Part shown: piece after piece, positions 1 through 8,994 of the stretch
Layout of the letters: each line of letters begins with the position of its first letter
How positions within the stretch are numbered: position 1 is the first letter of the stretch
From: Anaeromyxobacter sp.
GTDB lineage: Bacteria; Myxococcota; Myxococcia; Myxococcales; Anaeromyxobacteraceae
Assembly (NCBI GenBank): GCA_025360965.1
Contig: JANYBC010000127.1
Location: forward strand, 1-38,159
Length of the DNA stretch: 38,159 bases
Direction of reading: 5' to 3'
Made by a program: the position numbers and the translations under genes
The notes under the pieces: model-generated
Database searches by the model: none
Told to the model about the DNA's origin: nothing
The model's input: the letters and a program-made list of their open reading frames with translations, nothing else

Positions 1-462
1 ATGACCTACGGCAACATCTATGTCGCCAAGGTCGCGTTTGGGGCCAAGGACGCCCAGACCGTCAACGCCATGAAGGAGGCCGACAGCTACCCGGGCGCCG
101 CGCTGGTGCTGGCCTACTCGCACTGCATCGCGCACGGCTACGACATGGCCGACGCGCTCACGCAGCAGGAGCGGGCCGTCGACTCCGGCTACTGGCCGCT
201 CTTCCGCTACGACCCGCGCCGGGTGGCGGCCGGCGAGAGCCCGCTCAAGATGGACAGCCCGGCGCCCAAGGTCGACCTGTCGGCCTTCGTGGACGGCGAG
301 ACCCGCTTCAAGCAGGTCGCCATCTCCAACCCCGAGGGCTACAAGAAGATGATGGACCAGGCCCAGGCCGACATCCGCGACAAATACGCCCTCTACGACC
401 AGCTCTCCAAGGCCATGAACCCGACCAACATGGTGCCGGGCGGCAACAAGCCGAAGAGTTAG
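1..462 (+). CDS. nifJ: Pyruvate:ferredoxin (flavodoxin) oxidoreductase, C-terminal fragment
   Basis: This is the last 153 residues of a PFOR, the thiamine-diphosphate iron-sulfur enzyme that cleaves pyruvate with CoA to acetyl-CoA, CO2 and reduced ferredoxin in the cytoplasm. The segment MTYGNIYVAKVAFGA, the LAYSHCIAHGY stretch and the GYWPLFRYDPR stretch are typical of the end of the TPP-binding domain of single-chain PFORs. The full protein is normally about 1,200 residues, so the gene is cut by the window edge; the ATG at base 1 is an internal Met, not a start. The tail ends in a Lys/Pro-rich GGNKPKS. A short GC hairpin follows the stop. Confident in family; the symbol is by family, since such genes are also called por. 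Confidence 0.93.
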   Translation: MTYGNIYVAKVAFGAKDAQTVNAMKEADSYPGAALVLAYSHCIAHGYDMADALTQQERAVDSGYWPLFRYDPRRVAAGESPLKMDSPAPKVDLSAFVDGETRFKQVAISNPEGYKKMMDQAQADIRDKYALYDQLSKAMNPTNMVPGGNKPKS

Positions 463-468
463 CCGCGA

Positions 469-485
469 CGGCGCCAGTCGCGCCG
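469..485 (+). terminator. Short GC hairpin after nifJ, weak terminator candidate
   Basis: Six bases after the nifJ stop, CGGCGC and GCGCCG form a perfect 6-bp stem around a 5-base loop (CAGTC). There is no T-run after it, so it would be a weak or Rho-assisted terminator at best. The rest of the gap to 624 shows nothing else that I recognise. Confidence 0.25.
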
Positions 486-624
486 GGACGCCACCCCCCC
501 GCGGGGCCGCGCCGACCCAGCCGCGCACGGGGGATGGGCCGGCGCATCAACCTGGATTGACGGGCGTTTTCTTCGACCGCCCGCGGCACCCCCCATGCAT
601 TGGTGCCAGTCAGGAGAACTGAAG

Positions 625-897
625 ATGGCCCAGCCCGGTTGCCCCTTCGCGTCAGAGTGCGCACTTCATCGGAACATCTCCATGGAGGCGGCGTTCCGTG
701 TCTGGGAGTCGTTCTACTGCGACGGTGCCTTCCACCGGTGCGAGCGCTACCGCCTGCACGAGGCGGGGCAGGAGGTGCCCGACCAGCTCCTCCCCAACGG
801 CCGCCTGCTGGAGGGCGTCGGGGATCCCCGCCCCGCCAGCTCCCGGCACGACCGGCTGCGCCTGGTGGTGTCGTCCGGGGATCGGCGCCAGCGCTGA
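625..897 (+). CDS. Small Cys-rich protein with CPF..C / YC..C.RY motif
   Basis: A 90-residue protein preceded by a good ribosome site (AGGAGA at 612-617) that fixes the ATG at 625 rather than the upstream ATG at 595. It has four cysteines in two pairs: CPFASEC near the N-terminus, then FYC and CERYR about 25 residues later. A closely similar pattern (CPFF, then YC, then C-x-RY) recurs in many small deltaproteobacterial/myxobacterial proteins, alone or attached to regulatory domains. The four Cys could bind a metal or Fe-S cluster, but this is inference. No signal peptide or membrane segment. It sits alone between nifJ and the ECF sigma gene. Function unknown. Confidence 0.72.
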   Translation: MAQPGCPFASECALHRNISMEAAFRVWESFYCDGAFHRCERYRLHEAGQEVPDQLLPNGRLLEGVGDPRPASSRHDRLRLVVSSGDRRQR

Positions 898-936
898 AGC
901 CGCGCTACACTCCGGCCAGATCCTTTTCGAAGCCTC

Positions 937-1584
937 GTGCGTTCACCTCGCCGAGGCCCGCGTGAGGCCGTGGCGGCGGACGAGACCGACGAGCAGCTCA
1001 TGCGGAGGTTCCAGCGCGGCGACGCGCGGGCCTTCGAGACGCTCATGCTCCGACACCGCACGCCGGTCCACTCCTTCCTGCTCCGGCTCACCGGCGAGCG
1101 GACCCGCGCCGAGGACCTGACCCAGGAGACCTTCCTGCGCCTGGTCCGGGGGGCCGCCGGCTGGGAGCCGCGCGCCGCGGTGCGGACCTGGCTCTTCACG
1201 ATCGCCCGCAACCTCGCGGCCGACGAGGCCCGGCGGCAGGTCTTCCGCGCCACCGAGTCGCTCGACTCGCTGGCCCCCGGTGGCGACCGGCCGCGTCACG
1301 CCGAGCCGGCCGAGCCCGGCCCGGGCCCGGACGAGGCGGCCGAGGCGGCCCGGCTCCGGCCCGTGCTGGAGGGCGCGCTGGCGGCGCTCCCGCAGGAGCA
1401 GCGCGAGGTATTCCTGCTGCGCGAGCACGCCGGCCTCTCCTTCGGCGAGATCTCCGGGGCGACCGGCGTCAACGAGAACACCGTCAAGAGCCGGATGCGC
1501 TACGCCCTGCTGGCGCTGCGCGAGCGGCTGGCCGCCGCCGGCGTCGTCCCGGCAGCGGCGCCGCCAGGGAGCACCCCGCCATGA
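937..1584 (+). CDS. RNA polymerase sigma factor, ECF (sigma-70 group 4) family
   Basis: An extracytoplasmic-function sigma factor that directs RNA polymerase to a small regulon under control of the anti-sigma factor encoded next. Region 2 lies at about residues 18-73 (DEQLMRRFQRGD, then EDLTQETFLRL). Region 4 lies at about 142-199 (ALPQEQREVFLLRE, then GVNENTVKSRMRYALLALR, a helix-turn-helix for the -35 element). An acidic, Pro/Gly-rich linker joins them. The length is normal. The coordinates use GTG 937; the Arg-rich first 11 residues are atypical, and GTG 970 (VAADETDEQL) fits the family start better. Neither has a clear ribosome site. The stop overlaps the anti-sigma start as ATGA, so the two are translationally coupled. 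A TACACT sequence at 906-911 could be a -10 element. Confidence 0.93.
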   Translation: MRSPRRGPREAVAADETDEQLMRRFQRGDARAFETLMLRHRTPVHSFLLRLTGERTRAEDLTQETFLRLVRGAAGWEPRAAVRTWLFTIARNLAADEARRQVFRATESLDSLAPGGDRPRHAEPAEPGPGPDEAAEAARLRPVLEGALAALPQEQREVFLLREHAGLSFGEISGATGVNENTVKSRMRYALLALRERLAAAGVVPAAAPPGSTPP

Positions 1585-2519
1585 CCACCGAACCCCGCCG
1601 CGAAGAGCTGCTCGACCTGGCGCTCGGACTGCTCGAGCCGGCCGAGGCCCGGGCGCTGGAGGCGCACGCCGCCGCCTGCGCGGCCTGCCGGGCCGAGCTC
1701 GACTCGCTCCGCCGCACCCACCGGCTGGTGGCGGGGCTGCCGCCGCTGGAGGCGCCGGAGCGCGGCGCGGCCATCCTGCTGGCCGCGGGGAGGCAGGCAG
1801 CGGACCTGGCCGAGGCACGGTCGCCTCGCTGGTGGGTGCCGCGCTGGCTGGCCGGCGGTGCCCTCGGGCTGGCCGGTGCTGCGGCATTGGCCCTGCTGGT
1901 GCTCCGCGTCGGGGGCCCGCCCGCCCGCGGCCCGCTCTCCGACGACCGCGAGGCCTTGCTCGGCCGGGCGGCCCCGGCGCTGGCCCCGGCGCCATCCCCG
2001 GCCAGAGTGGTGGCGGACCGCGTGGAGCTCGACCGGCCGACCGCCGAGGCGGCCCCGGCGAAGAAGGCCGAGGCCGTGGCTGCGACGACCGAGCAGGCGG
2101 CGGGGAGCGGCGCGCTGCAGGCCGCCGGCGAGCGGCGAAAGGAGGCCAGGGCCGCCCTCGCCGAGGGCCCGTCCAGGGCGTCGCGCGCGGCCGCCTTCGC
2201 CGGCAACGCGGCCGACGGGGAACGGCCGCCCTGCCGGCTCGAGCAGCGCCGCCGCCTGCTCCGTGACGAGGAGGGGCGCGTCGTCGGGCGGGTTCGCGAG
2301 GGTCGCTACCCGACTGACGGCGTCGAGGTGGCGCTCCGCGTCGAGGAGCGCTTCAGCGCCGCGGGCCGCCTGCTGGGCGGGACCGTGCGCGCCGGCGACC
2401 GGCTCTTCACCGTGGGTACCCAGGAGCTGGCGGAGGGCCGCGTCGAGCCCCTACCGGGCGTCCGGCTGGCGGCGAGCGCGGCCGAGGCGGAGCTGGCCGA
2501 GCCGCGCTGCGAACCATGA
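1581..2519 (+). CDS. Membrane anti-sigma factor with zinc-binding ZAS-type domain
   Basis: A 312-residue single-pass membrane protein, very likely the regulator of the ECF sigma factor whose gene it overlaps by 4 bases. Residues 1-55 carry the anti-sigma domain with H29-x3-C33-x2-C36, the zinc-binding signature of ZAS-type anti-sigma factors. One transmembrane segment is at about 89-110 (GGALGLAGAAALALLVLRV). Beyond it is an Ala/Glu-rich, probably flexible segment and then a compact C-terminal region (about 235-312) with Cys residues (PPCRLEQRRRLLR and EPRCEP) that would be periplasmic and may sense the signal. Typical use: the cytoplasmic zinc domain holds the sigma factor until the periplasmic part is perturbed. 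The signal cannot be read from the sequence. Confidence 0.85.
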   Translation: MTTEPRREELLDLALGLLEPAEARALEAHAAACAACRAELDSLRRTHRLVAGLPPLEAPERGAAILLAAGRQAADLAEARSPRWWVPRWLAGGALGLAGAAALALLVLRVGGPPARGPLSDDREALLGRAAPALAPAPSPARVVADRVELDRPTAEAAPAKKAEAVAATTEQAAGSGALQAAGERRKEARAALAEGPSRASRAAAFAGNAADGERPPCRLEQRRRLLRDEEGRVVGRVREGRYPTDGVEVALRVEERFSAAGRLLGGTVRAGDRLFTVGTQELAEGRVEPLPGVRLAASAAEAELAEPRCEP

Positions 2520-2558
2520 CAAGGAGGGGCCTGGCCGGTGACGCCCTGTGACGAGACC

Positions 2559-2586
2559 TTGCCTCTCGCGCCGGGCGCCCTAAGCT
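2559..2586 (+). promoter_or_regulatory. Candidate promoter for the OmpA/TSP3 gene
   Basis: TTGCCT (2559-2564) and TAAGCT (2581-2586) are separated by 16 bases and resemble -35 and -10 elements of the housekeeping sigma factor. The ATG lies only 6 bases after the -10, so a transcript from here would be leaderless or nearly so. The same geometry appears at 13764-13792, 35217-35244 and, less tightly, 8956-8984. Confidence 0.4.
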
Positions 2587-2592
2587 GCCGCC

Positions 2593-4083
<1,491 letters not shown>

Positions 4084-4099
4084 GGCCAGCGCGCCACCG

Positions 4100-4795
4100 A
4101 TGGCCCGACTCCTCGCTGCCCTGCTGGTCGTGGCCATCGCCGCGCCCGTCCGCGCCGAGGGCAGCGACCCGGCGGTGACCGCGCTGCGCAGGGACGCCTC
4201 GCTCAAGGTCCGGACCCAGGCAGCCATCGTGCTGGGACAGCGTGGCTCGCCCGAGGCCGTCGCCGCCTTGCGCGAGGCGGTGGCCGGCGACCAGGCCCCG
4301 GCGGTGCGCCTGGCGGCGGTCTCTGCGCTGGGCCGGCTCATGGCTCGCGGCGCCCGGCTCACGCTGCAGGCGGCCGCCCAGGCCGATCCGGAGGAGGCGG
4401 TCCGCGCCGCTGCCGGCAGGGCGCTGGTGGCGCTCGGCCCGGTCTCGCTCACCGTCGAGGAGGCGGGCGGCCCCTTCGGACCCCGCCTCGGCGCGGCGGT
4501 GGCGGCCCAGCTCCGCGAGCGCGGCCTCACGGTGGCCGAACAGGGCGAACTCAAGGTCAGGCCGAAGCTGGTGGTCGCCACCTCCGAGGCCGGCGGCCGC
4601 ACCACCTTCGAGGCCCGCGCCTCGCTGGCGGTGATAGACGGTGACGGCCGCATCGACCTGCTCGAGACCCAGGCCAGGGCGGCGGTCAACGGCGCGGTGG
4701 CCGAGGCCCGGCGGGGCCCGTACCTGCAGAAGGTGGTCGACGCGGCCGGAAAGGGGCTCGGTGACGATCTCGCGAACAAGCTCGGACGGCGCTAA
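4100..4795 (+). CDS. Secreted HEAT-repeat protein
   Basis: A 231-residue protein with a signal peptide (residues 1-19, MARLLAALLVVAIAAPVRA) and HEAT/PBS-lyase-like helical repeats over about residues 20-110, for example SLKVRTQAAIVLGQRGSPEAV and APAVRLAAVSALGRL. The second half (about 115-231) is not repeat-like. It begins VSLTVEEAGGPFGPRLGAAV and contains several strands, so it may be a separate small periplasmic domain. HEAT arrays usually serve as protein-binding scaffolds. It lies between the OmpA gene (17-base gap) and the HAMP protein (13-base gap), suggesting a common operon, possibly handling an envelope assembly or signalling task. Partner and function unknown. Confidence 0.8.
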   Translation: MARLLAALLVVAIAAPVRAEGSDPAVTALRRDASLKVRTQAAIVLGQRGSPEAVAALREAVAGDQAPAVRLAAVSALGRLMARGARLTLQAAAQADPEEAVRAAAGRALVALGPVSLTVEEAGGPFGPRLGAAVAAQLRERGLTVAEQGELKVRPKLVVATSEAGGRTTFEARASLAVIDGDGRIDLLETQARAAVNGAVAEARRGPYLQKVVDAAGKGLGDDLANKLGRR

Positions 4796-4808
4796 GAGTG
4801 GAGAGGCC

Positions 4809-5456
4809 ATGAACACCGTCGGCACCAACGCCACCGACCAGGCCACGCCCCCGGGCGCCGGCCAGGACGCGCGCTCGCACCGGCGGCTGCGCAACTACCT
4901 GGTCGACACTTCGCTGCAGCTGCGCCTCGCCAGCTACCTGATCGGCGTGGCGGTGCTGCTCTCGGTCGGCCTGGGGTGGATGCTCTGGCAGGCCTACGAG
5001 GAGACCAGCCGGGTCATCGCGCTCGGCGCCCCCGACGCCGCCGACACGCTGGCCGGCGCGCTGGCGGCCGAGGATCGCGGCCGCATCCTGCTGGTGGCGA
5101 TGGCGCTGGCCGGGGTGCTCTGCTGCTTGCTGGCCGCCGCGGTGGTCATCACCCACCGCATCGCTGGCCCGGCCTTCGCCATCGGCCGCACCTGCCGGCT
5201 GGTGGGCGAGGGCAGGCTGGCCCGGCCTCGGCCGCTCCGGAGCGGTGACCTGCTGGTCGATCTCTCCGAGGAGGTGGCCGGGATGGTCGACGCCCTGCGA
5301 GCCCGGGAGGAGGCCGAGCGCGAGGTGGCGCTGGCGGCGGCGCGCGCCTTGCGCGATGCTGGGGCGGGGCCGGAGGACCGGGCGGCGGCGCGGGAGCAGG
5401 CCGCGGCCGCGTTGGCCCGGTTGGCCGAAGAGAAGGGGAAGCGCCTGCAGGGCTGA
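4809..5456 (+). CDS. Two-pass membrane protein with HAMP domain and no output domain
   Basis: A 215-residue protein. A strong ribosome site (GGAGAGG at 4800-4806) selects ATG 4809. It has an N-terminal cytoplasmic segment (SHRRLRNYLVD), TM1 at about 41-60, a short 30-residue periplasmic loop, TM2 at about 92-114 (ILLVAMALAGVLCCLLAAAVV), then a HAMP-like region at about 115-167 starting THRIAGPAF. The remaining 45 residues are an Ala/Glu/Arg-rich coiled coil. No kinase, cyclase or methyl-accepting domain follows. Similar short HAMP proteins occur in other myxobacteria and geobacters. It may act as a membrane adaptor whose coiled coil signals to a partner; that is inference. It is likely in an operon with its neighbours. 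Confidence 0.8.
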   Translation: MNTVGTNATDQATPPGAGQDARSHRRLRNYLVDTSLQLRLASYLIGVAVLLSVGLGWMLWQAYEETSRVIALGAPDAADTLAGALAAEDRGRILLVAMALAGVLCCLLAAAVVITHRIAGPAFAIGRTCRLVGEGRLARPRPLRSGDLLVDLSEEVAGMVDALRAREEAEREVALAAARALRDAGAGPEDRAAAREQAAAALARLAEEKGKRLQG

Positions 5457-5470
5457 GGCCCGGACGGACC

Positions 5471-6715
5471 ATGACCATGCGGAACACCACGACCACCACG
5501 CTGCTCTGCCTCACCTTCTCCCTGCTGCCCGGCTGCGGCTGCGACACCGTGCCTTCGGCCGCGCTGCAGGACTGCCAGGCCGCCCAGGTGCTGCCCGACA
5601 AGGTCCAGACCGACATCCTCTTCGTCGTCGATGACTCAGGGTCGATGTCCGAGGAGCAGGCCAACCTGGCCGCCAACCTGGGCGCCTTCATCGACACGCT
5701 GGCCGCCTCCCCGGTCGAGAACCAGTTCCGCATCGCGGTCACCAACACCTCGGTGGAGGGCTACCTCGCCACCGAGCAGAGCTACGCCGCCGGGCCGTCG
5801 AGGAACGTGCCGTACCCGGACGGGAGCCTGCTGGCGGTGGCCCAGGTCAACGCCCTCGGCGTCGCCGGGAGGTACCTCTACGACACCAACCTCTACCCGC
5901 AGGCCGGCGGCTGGGGCGGCAACCGCATCCTCGACGCCGGGGCGCCCTCGCTGGTGCAGGACTTCAAGGCCAACGTGCTGGTCGGGATCAGCGGCAGCGG
6001 CCGGGAGCAGCCCCTCCGCGCCGCCCAGCTGGCGCTCACCGACCGCCTGGCGGCAGCCAACGCCGGCTTCCTGCGCCCTGGGGCCAGGCTGGCCATCATC
6101 ATCCTCAGCGACGAGGACGACTGCTCCGGGCCGGTCAGCCCGCTGGTGGCGGGCAACAACCAGTGCCACGACCTGACCGTGAAGAACAACCCGGCCCTGC
6201 TCACCCGCATCGCCGACTTCGTGGCCTTCCTCGACGGGCCCATCGGTGGCGAGCTGCGCCAGGTGACCGTCGGGGTCATCGGCGGCCTGAGCCCGCTGAC
6301 GCTGGCGCCCTCCTGCGCCGCCTGCGCCAACAAGGACTGCCTCACCGCGCTCGACGGCGGTGACCGCTTCACCCAGCTGATGACGGCGCTCGGCCCCAAC
6401 CGCATGCGCCTCGGCTCGATCTGCGACCCGAGCTTCGCGCAGACCCTGGCCGAGTTCGCCCAGGTGCTCATGCCCACCTCCCTGCCGCTCAAGGGGGCGC
6501 CCGCCGACTGGCGCATGCTGGCCGTCAAGCTGACCAAGGCCAGCGGCCAGGTGGTCGCCTGCTCGGTGGCCCTGGAGGGGACGCCGGCCGCCACCACCGC
6601 CGACGCCGTCTACTGGCCGCCGGCCGCAGGCGCCCCGGCCACCATCACCTTCCACAACGCCTGCCAGCTCGGCGTCGGCGACGCCATCGACGTCTCGGTG
6701 GTCTGCGCCGGGTAG
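5471..6715 (+). CDS. Lipoprotein with von Willebrand factor A domain
   Basis: A 414-residue exported lipoprotein. The lipobox LPGC places the lipidated Cys at residue 22, after a Thr-rich start and a short hydrophobic stretch. Residues about 47-290 form a vWA fold: the strand DILFVVDDSGSMS contains the metal-ion site D54-x-S56-x-S58, and a later strand (LAIIILSDEDDCSG) fits the middle of the fold. Ten or more Cys outside the signal (for example SCAACANKDC) suggest disulfides in the periplasm or at the surface. vWA domains bind partner proteins or peptides through the metal. Such lipoproteins are expanded in myxobacteria. The stop is 22 bases from the glycosyltransferase start. Ligand unknown. 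Confidence 0.87.
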   Translation: MTMRNTTTTTLLCLTFSLLPGCGCDTVPSAALQDCQAAQVLPDKVQTDILFVVDDSGSMSEEQANLAANLGAFIDTLAASPVENQFRIAVTNTSVEGYLATEQSYAAGPSRNVPYPDGSLLAVAQVNALGVAGRYLYDTNLYPQAGGWGGNRILDAGAPSLVQDFKANVLVGISGSGREQPLRAAQLALTDRLAAANAGFLRPGARLAIIILSDEDDCSGPVSPLVAGNNQCHDLTVKNNPALLTRIADFVAFLDGPIGGELRQVTVGVIGGLSPLTLAPSCAACANKDCLTALDGGDRFTQLMTALGPNRMRLGSICDPSFAQTLAEFAQVLMPTSLPLKGAPADWRMLAVKLTKASGQVVACSVALEGTPAATTADAVYWPPAAGAPATITFHNACQLGVGDAIDVSVVCAG

Positions 6716-6737
6716 CCCCGGGGCCGGGGCGCTTGAG

Positions 6738-7841
6738 ATGCGGATCCTCTACGGTGTGGCGGGCGAGGGGATGGGGCACGCCACCCGCTCCCGCGTGGTC
6801 ATCGACCACCTCTCGCGCCAGCATGAGGTGGAGGTGGTGGTCTCGGGCCGGGCCCACGACTACCTCAAGGCCCGGGAGCACGACCGGCTCGGGGTCAACA
6901 AGATCTGGGGCCTGTCGATCGTCTACGAGGACAACCAGGTGCGGCACCTCCGCACCATCCTCTCCAACCTGAAGGGCGCCTTCACCGGCGGCCTGCCCAG
7001 GAACCTCCGGACCTACTTCGACCTGACCTCGCAGTTCCGGCCCGACGTGGTGGTCTCCGACTTCGAGAGCTGGAGCTATCTCTACGGCACGGCCCACGGC
7101 CTGCCGGTGGTCAGCCTCGACAACAACCAGGTGGTCAACCGCTGCTCCTTCCCGCCCGACGTGCTGGAGGGGCGGGAGACCGAGTACCTGACCGCCAAGG
7201 CCGTCGTGAAGGCCAAGCTGCCGGGCTGCTTCCACTACCTGATCACCAGCTTCTTCCGGCCCGAGATCACCCACCCGCGCACCACCCTCCACCCGCCGGT
7301 GCTGCGCCCGGAGATCCGCGCCGCCCGGCCCGAGCCGGGCGAGCACCTGCTCGTCTACCAGACCACCACCAGCAACGCCGCGCTCCCCGGGATCCTGGCC
7401 GGCTGCGGGCGCGAGTGCCGCGTCTACGGCCTGCGGCGCGACCTGAAGAAGGAGGTGCGCGAGGGGAACCTGCGCTACCGGCCCTTCAGCGAGGCGGCCT
7501 TCATCGAGGACCTGCGCACCGCGCGGGCCGTGATCTCCGGCGGCAGCTTCACGCTGATGAGCGAGGCGGTCCACCTCGGCCGCCCCATGCTCTCGGTGCC
7601 GGTGAGGAAGCAGTTCGAGCAGACGCTCAACGGCCGCTACCTGCAGAAGCTCGGCTTCGGTCTGACCGGCGAGCAGGTGACCGCCGGCAGGGTGGGGGAG
7701 CTGCTGGAGCGGACCGGCGAGTTCGAGCGCAACCTGGCCGCCGCCCCGCGCCCGGGCCACGAGGAGACCCTGGCCAGCCTCGAGGCGACGCTGGCCCGGG
7801 CGCTGGCCGAGGGCGGCCCGCCCGACAGGGACGCGCCGTGA
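6738..7841 (+). CDS. Glycosyltransferase of the MJ1255/VC2487 family (GT-B fold)
   Basis: A 367-residue cytoplasmic protein whose N-terminus (RILYGVAGEGMGHATRS) is the nucleotide-sugar-transferase-like signature of the MJ1255/VC2487 family, related to MurG and UDP-glucuronosyl transferases. A C-terminal Rossmann half carries the donor-site segment AVISGGSFTLMSEAVHLGRPML (broken here as GGSFTLMSEA and HLGRPML), comparable to the GG-x-x-T-x-x-E region of GT-B enzymes. Substrate is unknown; homologues are usually cell-envelope or exopolysaccharide enzymes. Its stop overlaps the rlmH start as GTGA, so the two genes are co-translated although their functions look unrelated. Confidence 0.85.
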   Translation: MRILYGVAGEGMGHATRSRVVIDHLSRQHEVEVVVSGRAHDYLKAREHDRLGVNKIWGLSIVYEDNQVRHLRTILSNLKGAFTGGLPRNLRTYFDLTSQFRPDVVVSDFESWSYLYGTAHGLPVVSLDNNQVVNRCSFPPDVLEGRETEYLTAKAVVKAKLPGCFHYLITSFFRPEITHPRTTLHPPVLRPEIRAARPEPGEHLLVYQTTTSNAALPGILAGCGRECRVYGLRRDLKKEVREGNLRYRPFSEAAFIEDLRTARAVISGGSFTLMSEAVHLGRPMLSVPVRKQFEQTLNGRYLQKLGFGLTGEQVTAGRVGELLERTGEFERNLAAAPRPGHEETLASLEATLARALAEGGPPDRDAP

Positions 7842-8299
7842 AGGTGCGGCTGCTGGCGGTGGGGCGCGATCGCTCCGGCCTCTACGCCCCGGCGGTGGAG
7901 GAGTACGTCAAGCGGCTCTCCCGGCAGCTCAGGTTCGAGCTGGTCGAGCTGCCCGAGGCGAGGAAGCAGGCCGGGACGCCGCAGGCCCGCGACGAGGAGG
8001 CGGTCACCATCCTGGCCCGCCTCGACCCCCGTGAGCGGCTGGTCGCGCTCGACGAGCGCGGCGACCAGCCGACCAGCCTGGAGCTGGCCTCGCGGGTGCA
8101 GCGGTGGATGACCCGGGGAAAGGACGTGGCGCTGGTGATCGGCGGCTCCGACGGGCTGGCGCCGGCGGTGCTGGAGCGGGCCGAGGAGAGGCTGGCGCTC
8201 TCGAAGCTGACGCTGGCCCACCGCCTGGCCCGGCTGGTGCTTGTGGAGCAACTCTACCGGGCCATGACCATCATCCGCGGCGAGCCGTACCACAAGTAG
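7838..8299 (+). CDS. rlmH: 23S rRNA (pseudouridine1915-N3)-methyltransferase RlmH
   Basis: A 153-residue SPOUT-class methyltransferase that uses S-adenosylmethionine to methylate pseudouridine 1915 in helix 69 of 23S rRNA on the assembled 70S ribosome. The knot region is clear: RLVALDERG, then ALVIGGSDGL, then HRLARLVLVEQLYRAMTI and the terminal RGEPYHK that is diagnostic for the family. The length is normal. It starts at GTG 7838, overlapping the upstream glycosyltransferase stop by 4 bases. It is not next to rsfS, its partner in many genomes. It faces the nucleosidase gene tail to tail with an 18-base gap. Confidence 0.96.
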   Translation: MKVRLLAVGRDRSGLYAPAVEEYVKRLSRQLRFELVELPEARKQAGTPQARDEEAVTILARLDPRERLVALDERGDQPTSLELASRVQRWMTRGKDVALVIGGSDGLAPAVLERAEERLALSKLTLAHRLARLVLVEQLYRAMTIIRGEPYHK

Positions 8300-8317
8300 G
8301 CCGTGGCCGGCCGCCGC

Positions 8318-8893
8318 TCAGCCCCGCAGCACCGGGCCGAGCGCCTCGATGAGCTTGAGGCTGACGGCGGCGTGGTTCGCCGTCCACTCGGCGTGCGCGT
8401 CGGGTCCGACCCGGTTGGCCACCGCCAGCGCCCCGGCCACCGGCACCCCGGCGGCGAAGGCCGCGGCGAAGACCCCGGCCAGCTCGAGGTGCTCGGCGGC
8501 GGCCAGCGCCGACAGCCGGCGGGCTCCCTCGACGGTCAGGGTGATGCCGGGGGTGACGGCCACCTCGTGGGGCGGGAAGGGGAGCGCCCAGCCCGGGACC
8601 CAGCGCGCCACCTCGAGCGCCGGGCGGTAGGCGCGCCCATCCAGCAGGTCGAGCGAGGTCGAGCGCACCGCCGAGACCGAGATCAGGTCGCCGACCTGGA
8701 GCCGTTCGTCGTAGGCGCCGCAGGTGCCGGCGAAGAGCACCCGCGACGGGCGCCGCTCGGCCAGCAGCCGCGCCGTGACCGCGGCGGCGGCCAGCGCCCC
8801 GACCCCGGTGAGGGCCACGCGCCAGCCCGGAGGCGGAGCGGCGTCGAGGCCGGCCAGCTCGGGCGGGAAGGCTGCGAGGAGCAGGGCGTCCAT
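8318..8893 (-). CDS. Nucleoside phosphorylase-superfamily protein (MTAN/futalosine hydrolase-like)
   Basis: A 191-residue member of the PNP/UDP phosphorylase superfamily, judged by the N-terminal strand-turn (MDALLLAAFPPELAGL), the glycine turn VALTGVGALAAAAV, the strand VLFAGTCGAYD and the late segment EHLELAGVFAAAFAAGVP followed by LAVANRVG. In MTA/SAH nucleosidase and futalosine hydrolase the equivalent of HLELAG reads MEMEGA or similar, with a catalytic Glu; here a Glu is kept in HLELAG. The exact substrate cannot be decided: methylthioadenosine/SAH or futalosine (menaquinone pathway) are the leading options. ATG 8893 is preferred over the upstream ATG 8932 because it matches the family start. 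Divergent from the beta-barrel gene, with a 101-base shared promoter gap. Confidence 0.72.
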   Translation of the reverse strand: MDALLLAAFPPELAGLDAAPPPGWRVALTGVGALAAAAVTARLLAERRPSRVLFAGTCGAYDERLQVGDLISVSAVRSTSLDLLDGRAYRPALEVARWVPGWALPFPPHEVAVTPGITLTVEGARRLSALAAAEHLELAGVFAAAFAAGVPVAGALAVANRVGPDAHAEWTANHAAVSLKLIEALGPVLRG

Positions 8894-8955
8894 GGTGCCG
8901 CATCGTGGACCAACCACGCCCCCGATGGCCACTCCCTGGCGGTGGTCGTGGGCAG

Positions 8956-8984
8956 TTGTCCCCTGCGACCGATCGTGGGAGGCT
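8956..8984 (+). promoter_or_regulatory. Candidate promoter for the beta-barrel gene at 8995
   Basis: TTGTCC (8956-8961) and GAGGCT (8979-8984) are 17 bases apart, ending 10 bases before the ATG at 8995. The -35 is good, the -10 imperfect. The GGGAGG at 8977-8982 could instead serve as a ribosome site, in which case the promoter lies further upstream. Treat as a weak candidate. Confidence 0.25.
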
Positions 8985-8994
8985 CCACCCCCTC

